In this document: one piece after another, positions 57,610 through 64,000 of the stretch
Numbering within the stretch: the stretch's first letter is position 1
Layout of the letters: the number at the start of each line of letters is the position of its first letter
Assembly (NCBI GenBank): GCA_032191485.1
Contig: JAVDOI010000043.1
Span: 779,078 to 843,077, forward strand
Direction: 5' to 3'
Origin: Leptoclinus maculatus
Lineage: Eukaryota; Chordata; Actinopteri; Perciformes; Stichaeidae
DNA: 64,000 nucleotides
The notes under the pieces: generated by a model
What the model was told of the DNA's origin: nothing
Database searches by the model: none
The model's input: the letters and a program-made list of their open reading frames with translations, nothing else
Translations under genes and position numbers: made by a program

Positions 57610-60590
57610 TGGAACGCGTTACGCACAGAACGCGTTACGTGTGGAACGCGTTACGTGTGGAACGCGTTACGCACGGAACCCGTTCCGCACGGAACCTGTT
57701 ACGCACGGAACCCGTTACGCACGGAACCTGTGGAATCCGTTACGCACGGAACCCGTGGAATCCGTTACGCACGGAACCCGTTACGCACGGAACCTGTTAC
57801 ACACGGAACCCGTTACGCACGGAACCCGTGGAATCCGTTACGCACGGAACCCGTTACGCGTGGAACCTGTTACGCTTGGAACCCGTTACGTGTGGAACCC
57901 GTTATGCATGGAACCTGTTACGCGTGGAACGGGTTCCGCACAGAACCCGTTCCGCACAGAACCTGTTACACACGGAACCCGTTACGCACGGAACCCGTGG
58001 AATCCGTTATGCACGGAACCCATTACGCGTGGAACCCGTTACGCGTGGAACCCGTTACGCGTGGAACCCGTTACGCGTGGAACCCGTTCCGCACGGAACC
58101 CGTTACGCGCGGAACCCGTTACGCGCGGAACCCGTTACGCGCGGAACCCGTTACGCGCGGAACCCGTTACGCGCGGAACCCGTTACGCGCGGAACCCGTT
58201 ACGCGCGGAACCCGTTACGCGCGGAACCCGTTACGCTTAGAACCCGTTACACGTGGAACCCGTTACGCGTGGAATCCGTTACGCGTGGAACCCGTTACGC
58301 ACGGAACCTGTGGAATCCGTTACGCACGGAACCCGTGGAATCCGTTACGCACGGAACCCGTTACGCACGGAACCTGTTACACACGGAACCCGTTACGCAC
58401 GGAACCCGTGGAATCCGTTACGCACGGAACCCGTTACGCGTGGAACCTGTTACGCTTGGAACCCGTTACGTGTGGAACCCGTTATGCATGGAACCCGTTA
58501 CGCGTGGAACGGGTTCCGCACAGAACCCGTTCCGCACAGAACCTGTTACACACGGAACCCGTTACGCACGGAACCCGTGGAATCCGTTATGCACGGAACC
58601 CATTACGCGTGGAACCCGTTACGCGTGGAACCCGTTACGCGTGGAACCCGTTACGCACAGAACCCGTTCCGCACAGAACCTGTTACACACGGAACCCGTT
58701 ACGCGTGGAACCCGTTACGCTTAGAACCCGTTACGCGTGGAACCCGTTACACGTGGAACCCGTTACGCGTGGAATCCGTTACGCGTGGAACCCGTTACGC
58801 GCGGAACCCGTTACGCACGGAACCCGTTACGCACGGAACCCGTTACGCACGGAACCCGTGGAATCCGTTACGCACGGAACCCATTACGCGTGGAACCCGT
58901 TACGCGTGGAACCCGTTACGCGTGGAACCCGTTACGCACAGAACCCGTTCCGCACAGAACCCGTTACACACGGAACCCGTTACGCTTAGAACCCGTTACG
59001 CACGGAACCCGTTACACGTGGAACCCGTTACGCGTGGAATCCGTTACGCGTGGAACCCGTTACGCACGGAACCCGTTACGCACGGAACCCGTTACGCACG
59101 GAACCCGTTACGCACGGAACCCGTGGAATCCGTTATGCACGGAACCCATTACGCGTGGAACCCGTTACGCGTGGAACCCGTTACGCACAGAACCCGTTCC
59201 GCACAGAACCTGTTACACACGGAACCCGTTACGCGCGGAACCCGTTACGCTTAGAACCCGTTACGCGTGGAACCCGTTACGCGTGGAACCCGTTACGCGT
59301 GGAATCCGTTACGCACGGAACCCGTTACGCACGGAACCTGTTACACACGGAACCCGTTACGCACGGAACCCGTGGAATCCGTTACGCACGGAACCCGTTA
59401 CGCGTGGAACCTGTTACGCTTGGAACCCGTTACGTGTGGAACCCGTTATGCATGGAACCCGTTACGCGTGGAACGGGTTCCGCACAGAACCTGTTACACA
59501 CGGAACCCGTTACGCACGGAACCTGTGGAATCCGTTATGCACGGAACCCGTTACGCGTGGAACCTGTTACGCTTGGAACCCGTTACGTGTGGAACCCGTT
59601 ATGCATGGAACCTGTTACGCGTGGAACGGGTTCCGCACAGAACCCGTTCCGCACAGAACCTGTTACACACGGAACCCGTTACGCACGGAACCCGTGGAAT
59701 CCGTTATGCACGGAACCCATTACGCGTGGAACCCGTTACGCGTGGAACCCGTTACGCACAGAACCCGTTCCGCACAGAACCTGTTACACACGGAACCCGT
59801 TACGCGCGGAACCCGTTACGCGCGGAACCCGTTACGCTTAGAACCCGTTACGCGTGGAACCCGTTACGCGTGGAACCCGTTACGCGTGGAATCCGTTACG
59901 CGTGGAACCCGTTACGCACGGAACCCGTTACGCACGGAACCTGTGGAATCCGTTACGCACGGAACCCGTGGAATCCGTTACGCACGGAACCCGTTACGCA
60001 CGGAACCTGTTACACACGGAACCCGTTACGCACGGAACCCGTGGAATCCGTTACGCACGGAACCCGTTACGCGTGGAACCTGTTACGCTTGGAACCCGTT
60101 ACGTGTGGAACCCGTTATGCATGGAACCCGTTACGCGTGGAACGGGTTCCGCACAGAACCCGTTCCGCACAGAACCTGTTACACACGGAACCCGTTACGC
60201 ACGGAACCCGTGGAATCCGTTATGCACGGAACCCATTACGCGTGGAACCCGTTACGCGTGGAACCCGTTACGCACAGAACCCGTTCCGCACAGAACCTGT
60301 TACACACGGAACCCGTTACGCGCGGAACCCGTTACGCTTAGAACCCGTTACGCGTGGAACCCGTTACGCGTGGAACCCGTTACGCGTGGAATCCGTTACG
60401 CGTGGAACCCGTTACGCACGGAACCCGTTACGCACGGAACCCGTTACGCACGGAACCCGTTACGCACGGAACCCGTGGAATCCGTTACGCACGGAACCCG
60501 TTACTTGTGGAATCCGTTACGCGTGGAACGAGTTACATACGGAACGCGTTACGCACAGAACCCTTTACGCACGGAACACGATTCTCGATG
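57610..60590. repeat. 16-bp CpG-rich minisatellite, about 3 kb
   Basis: The unit is GTTACGCACGGAACCC with variants at the AC position (GT, GC, TT, AC), transitions at the C/T positions, and a shortened form giving gtggaatcc. Because 16 is not a multiple of 3 and the unit lacks stops in any plus-strand frame, long open frames appear but encode only a 16-residue repeat. Larger blocks recur (for example cttggaacccgttacgtg at about 57874, 58455, 59415, 59570 and 60088), so there is higher-order repetition. Confidence 0.95.
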
Positions 60591-61580
60591 CCAATTTCGA
60601 TACCACGGTAAAAAAATAGGATTTTCTAAGATTCCATGTACTTGAACTTGAAACATGAACTTCTTTATTAAAATATTTTAAAAATAGCAAAATGTCATAA
60701 GACATACAAAACATGTCCAATAGAGCATAGCACAACATAATAAAGTGCAATTAACTAGTGTCCCCAGACACATTCCAGACTTCCAGGCATCTTTTCAAAA
60801 GGTACTGTGCAAAAACAACAACAGTGCAGTAATCTATAGCCACATAGGAAGTGCTATCTTAAGATGTAATTGACTTTTTATTAATATGATTTATCCTCAT
60901 TTAAGTTTCATTCTCTTTGATGATTTCTTTCCTTATATTGAGCTAAGAGTGTTTTGATCTCAGATATCGATATATTCTTTACATGTAATCTCATATATTT
61001 AGTGTAAATTTAATGATGATAGCCTTAATGTGTTTTTCTATCATTTATCAATATGTAGTCATATGTGCTTCTATGTTGTACTGAATGGAAAAGACAAGTT
61101 AATTCATTCATTTTGGGTTCAACTTACTCTGATAATTGTCAGAGTTGGCACAGTAAACAGGTTGTAAGTGCAGAAACTGCAAGTATAGTAATTGTTAGAG
61201 GGACGTCCTGTTCAATAAAAGCCAGACAGAAACCTTCATCGGGAAGAAAGTGTTCATTTAAAAGAACAAGTCTGTCAGAAAAGATAAGACTAAACTGCTT
61301 TAACCAATGAATTGAGAATGATTAGTTTTCTACTGTATATGGACCAGGAGGTTATAGATAAATGAATATTAAACTGCATGTAGCCAACTACTGTTGCTAA
61401 CACACTCCCATCGGCCCAGAGTTATTTATTTATAAATTTCTTGCATACAGTCATTATATTGCCTTCACTTTTATTTTGAAATATTCTTCCTTCCGGGTTA
61501 CCTGTTGTGCTCTGCGTCTCGTTTTAACGGAAAAAACAAAAAGGGATTTGCAAAAACTAAATACGGCTCGTTATTTGACT

Positions 61581-61628
61581 TTGGTTCTGTGGTTTTTCCG
61601 TTTTTGAATTCAGAACCAAAAACGGAAA
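61581..61628. repeat. Two interleaved inverted repeats
   Basis: ttggttctg (61581-61589) pairs with cagaaccaa (61611-61619). TTTCCGTTTTTG (61595-61606) pairs with CAAAAACGGAAA (61617-61628). The right arms overlap, so the two hairpins are mutually exclusive. Further copies of the tttccgttttt word follow at 61640. Probably part of the enclosing transposon-like sequence. Confidence 0.6.
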
Positions 61629-62166
61629 TACGACCGCCCATTTCCGTTTTCTGGTTTGAAACGAAAAACGAGAATACCATGGTATTTCCGTATTATCGAA
61701 TGAACAGTAAAACAGATGACTAAAGCGTACACGGACCATGAACAAATACGAGTCCATCCATTCTTTGTTAAAGCTGTTTTCGAGGTCCACTTTTCTCTTT
61801 TTAGAGCACGCCATGTTAACTTGCTTCTCCGACTTACTCACTTCTCTCACTGCTTCTCTCTCACTGCTCTCGCTCCGTCTCCCGCCTGTCTGCGTGATCT
61901 CACTCGACTCACGATGCATTTTGGAATAAACATTCGATTGGCTGAGTAGCGTCACGTGAGATTATTTACAATGCATGTAATTGGTCGGTGTGTTTCCTGA
62001 ACTGCTGAATGAATGCCGTAAAGGCCAGAAAGGCTGCGCAGGTTAAAACAGAAGCGCTCCGCCAAAATGTATAATTCTCAATTATCCATCAATTATACGT
62101 CCGGGTCCGGATAGGACAGCGTCTGGGTCCGGATCCGGACCGCGGTCCGCCTATTGGCGACCCCTG

Positions 62167-64000
62167 TAATAAGGTAACCGCAGTATGAGCGCAGGGCAGA
62201 GTGGCAGCCATTAGCTAGCCAGCGGGACACTCACACTCACATGCACTAACATGCACGCGGGGCTAGGATTTAAAAGCATTAAAAAATGATTCTGCCAGTC
62301 TTCCACGTTTAACAAAAAAAACAGAGGCCCCAGCAACTGGCAGTTCAGTGTCAGAATTTCCACAATGAGCAGAGAGTGACTAACAGCAGCTCACTGTGGT
62401 ACACTACCGAGGCATTCAGCACATGCCAAACCACCCTCTCTCTCTTCCAACATGCAACCACCCAGCAGCACATGAATTAAAACAAATAACCTCAACACCG
62501 TCAAACAGAGCAAAGACATATTTTAGTTTCCGTAAGGTGATGAATGAAGAACATGTGAAACAAGGGCAGTCCTTCGCTCCTCTCTTTTCTCTCCCAACTC
62601 ATTCATGCTGCCCTTTCAGTGCTTTCTTCCTCTGTTTGAGACTTTATTGTCTTATTTTTAAAAGGCAGCATTCCCCTCTGGGTGATTTTCTCTTTTTCTC
62701 AACATGATTATGTAAATTTTTCTAGATGTGAACTCCGCTCAGAGTATTCACTGTAGATCCCAGTCGATATTTTGATTTGGGTCTTTGATAGATAAAGAAA
62801 CATGCCCTGATTGTAAACGAAGACTGATGATATGCACACATTTCGTTGAAAATTCTATCTATATATTTTATTCACCATAACTTGCATTTGAATCTGTGAC
62901 TGTAGAACTCGATAACCTCAACATTTAATTCCCCTGCCATTTTGTTTAACTCTAACTCACAAACAGGAACAATATCAACCTCATGTATTCATGTGCAGCA
63001 TCCTCTTATTCCCTCTGTCACAGCATTGTGTTATCAGGAGCCTAACAGATAAAACGGGGGCTCTCATCGCTTCCAGTTCGCTGAACAGGCTCCTTTGGTT
63101 TCACCATATGGTGCCTTTACCAAACCAGTGGTTGTGTGGGCATTTCCGCAGGCCGATGATTCATACAGGGCCATGGGAGTGTGTCAGTGTACACGTTGCT
63201 GAAGGAAAGTTGTGCCACAGACTTAAACTGTTCAAAGAAATCAATTTGGAGAAAAACCAAACTGCATTGGTTTCTTGTGCATGACTTTTTTTTGAAGATG
63301 AGTGAAATAATAAGTGTGATCTCCACTGTGTTTTGATGATAGGAAACCCAAGGAAAAGATCATTTAATGGGGCCGTGAAGCCAAAGTCATCCTCCCGGGA
63401 AAGATCATGTAGCCGCGGTTTGGTCGACTACTTTCCAAATGATGAGTTGGCAAGGTTAGACAACGAGCGTGGGAGCTCTGTTATATCCCTGGTGGTTTTA
63501 TGCTCCATGTGGCCAAAAGAACAAGAGGAGGTTTTTACTGCTGTAGCAGCACACATGCAGCCGTCCCATCGATGACTCACACTGCTGGCTCTGCATCTTT
63601 CCACAACAGCCATAAAAGTCCGGGGCCTGTAATGACTTTCACATTGAGCAGCAGAGCTGTAAAAGGCGCTCCCGCTATCTGCAGCTCCTGAGTCACAGCA
63701 GAAACCACCAGCACCTCTTCCCTCTCCCATTGTCTCCCTTGACTCTCTTTGCAGTGGCATCCCACATATGCTGGTCAGCTATTGCCCATTCATGGTCAGG
63801 CTGGATGCTGAGCATACAGTCTGCAAATTTCCCTGGACGCTCCCTGGATGTTTAACTTGGCAACATTCACCGAATGTTGCCAAGTTAAACATCTAACACA
63901 AAAGGGCTAAGAGATCTGAGAGAACAGAAGGAGCAAAAGTTACTGAGCTCTTTTTTTCCTCAAAAATGTTCCGATTTTGTGGTGAAAGCAGGGACAACAT
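62167..64000. other. Intergenic or intronic, no gene recognised
   Basis: No domain-bearing frame. A short frame at 63333-63575 (RKRSFNGAVKPKSSSRERSC then SRGLVDYFPNDELARL) might be an exon, but its acceptor has a poor pyrimidine tract and I do not recognise the family. Confidence 0.4.
63847..63893. repeat. Perfect 22-bp inverted repeat with 3-nt loop
   Basis: Arms 63847-63868 and 63872-63893 are exact reverse complements, with loop acc. The arm starts gatgtttaacttggcaac. It is shorter than a typical microRNA precursor. Confidence 0.95.

Larger units (their letters stand above)
57604..62166. mobile_element. Candidate hAT-like element enclosing a minisatellite
   Basis: The left end is caggggtggaac. 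The right end, reverse-complemented, is CAGGGGTCGCCAATAGG, with palindromic ggaccgcggtcc just inside. Flanking 8-mers are tattaagg (57596-57603) and taataagg (62167-62174), 7 of 8 identical, the target-site length of hAT transposons. No transposase is seen. It could instead be one real hAT end and a chance match. Confidence 0.45.

Noticed and set aside
57610..60590. CRISPR array
   Set aside because: The repeats are contiguous 16-bp units with no unique spacers, in a vertebrate genome.
57609..60645. Long plus-strand open frames of 199-534 codons
   Set aside because: They are produced by a 16-bp minisatellite that lacks stops in all plus frames. Several frames encode the same 16-residue repeat, so they are not evidence of protein.
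63333..63575. Exon of a downstream gene
   Set aside because: The frame has a plausible composition, but the acceptor is weak, no clear donor is in phase, and no family is recognised.

Overview
The window is vertebrate genomic DNA, most likely from a ray-finned (teleost) fish. It shows compact GT-AG introns, a tRNA-derived SINE and several DNA-transposon remnants (hAT-type and MITE-like) of the kind common in fish. One large plus-strand gene fills positions 1 to about 52,650. It is recognisable as collagen VI alpha-3 (col6a3) from its domain order and from C-terminal sequence I recognise from the vertebrate COL6A3 family: N-terminal von Willebrand A (vWA) modules, a Gly-X-Y helix of about 336 residues, vWA modules C1 and C2, a basic linker, a fibronectin III domain and Kunitz domains. 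The 5' end of the gene (promoter, signal peptide, any earlier vWA exons) lies upstream of the window.

Layout. 202-4326: five single-exon vWA modules; the fifth carries a frameshift. 5366-30462: fifteen nearly identical tandem units of about 1,686 bp, each holding two vWA exons (type A, 600 nt; type B, 594 or 606 nt), giving 30 vWA exons. 32704-37246: modules N5 to N1, with N1 split over three exons. 37335-43089: 19 exons of the triple helix. 43209-51878: a hinge with a 12-nt microexon, C1, C2, the linker, FnIII, Kunitz 1, a spacer, Kunitz 2 and the terminal exon. The 3' UTR runs to a poly(A) signal at 52643. If every exon is used, the window encodes about 27 kb of coding sequence (roughly 9,000 residues, 40 N-terminal vWA modules). 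The human chain has ten such modules.

Nearly all vWA, FnIII and Kunitz exons are symmetric (phase 1-1), so any subset can be included or skipped without changing frame. This explains how the array could grow and how a frameshifted exon could be tolerated. The copies differ at a small set of recurring sites shared in blocks, which points to unequal crossing-over and gene conversion.

52.7-64 kb holds no convincing protein-coding gene. It has a short decayed collagen-like patch (53.14-53.39 kb), a CpG-rich promoter and probable non-coding first exon of a downstream gene (56.2-57.0 kb), and a 3-kb CpG-rich 16-bp minisatellite (57.6-60.6 kb). The minisatellite appears to sit inside a hAT-like element with an imperfect 8-bp target-site duplication (57604-62166). 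A perfect 22-bp inverted repeat lies near the end of the window.
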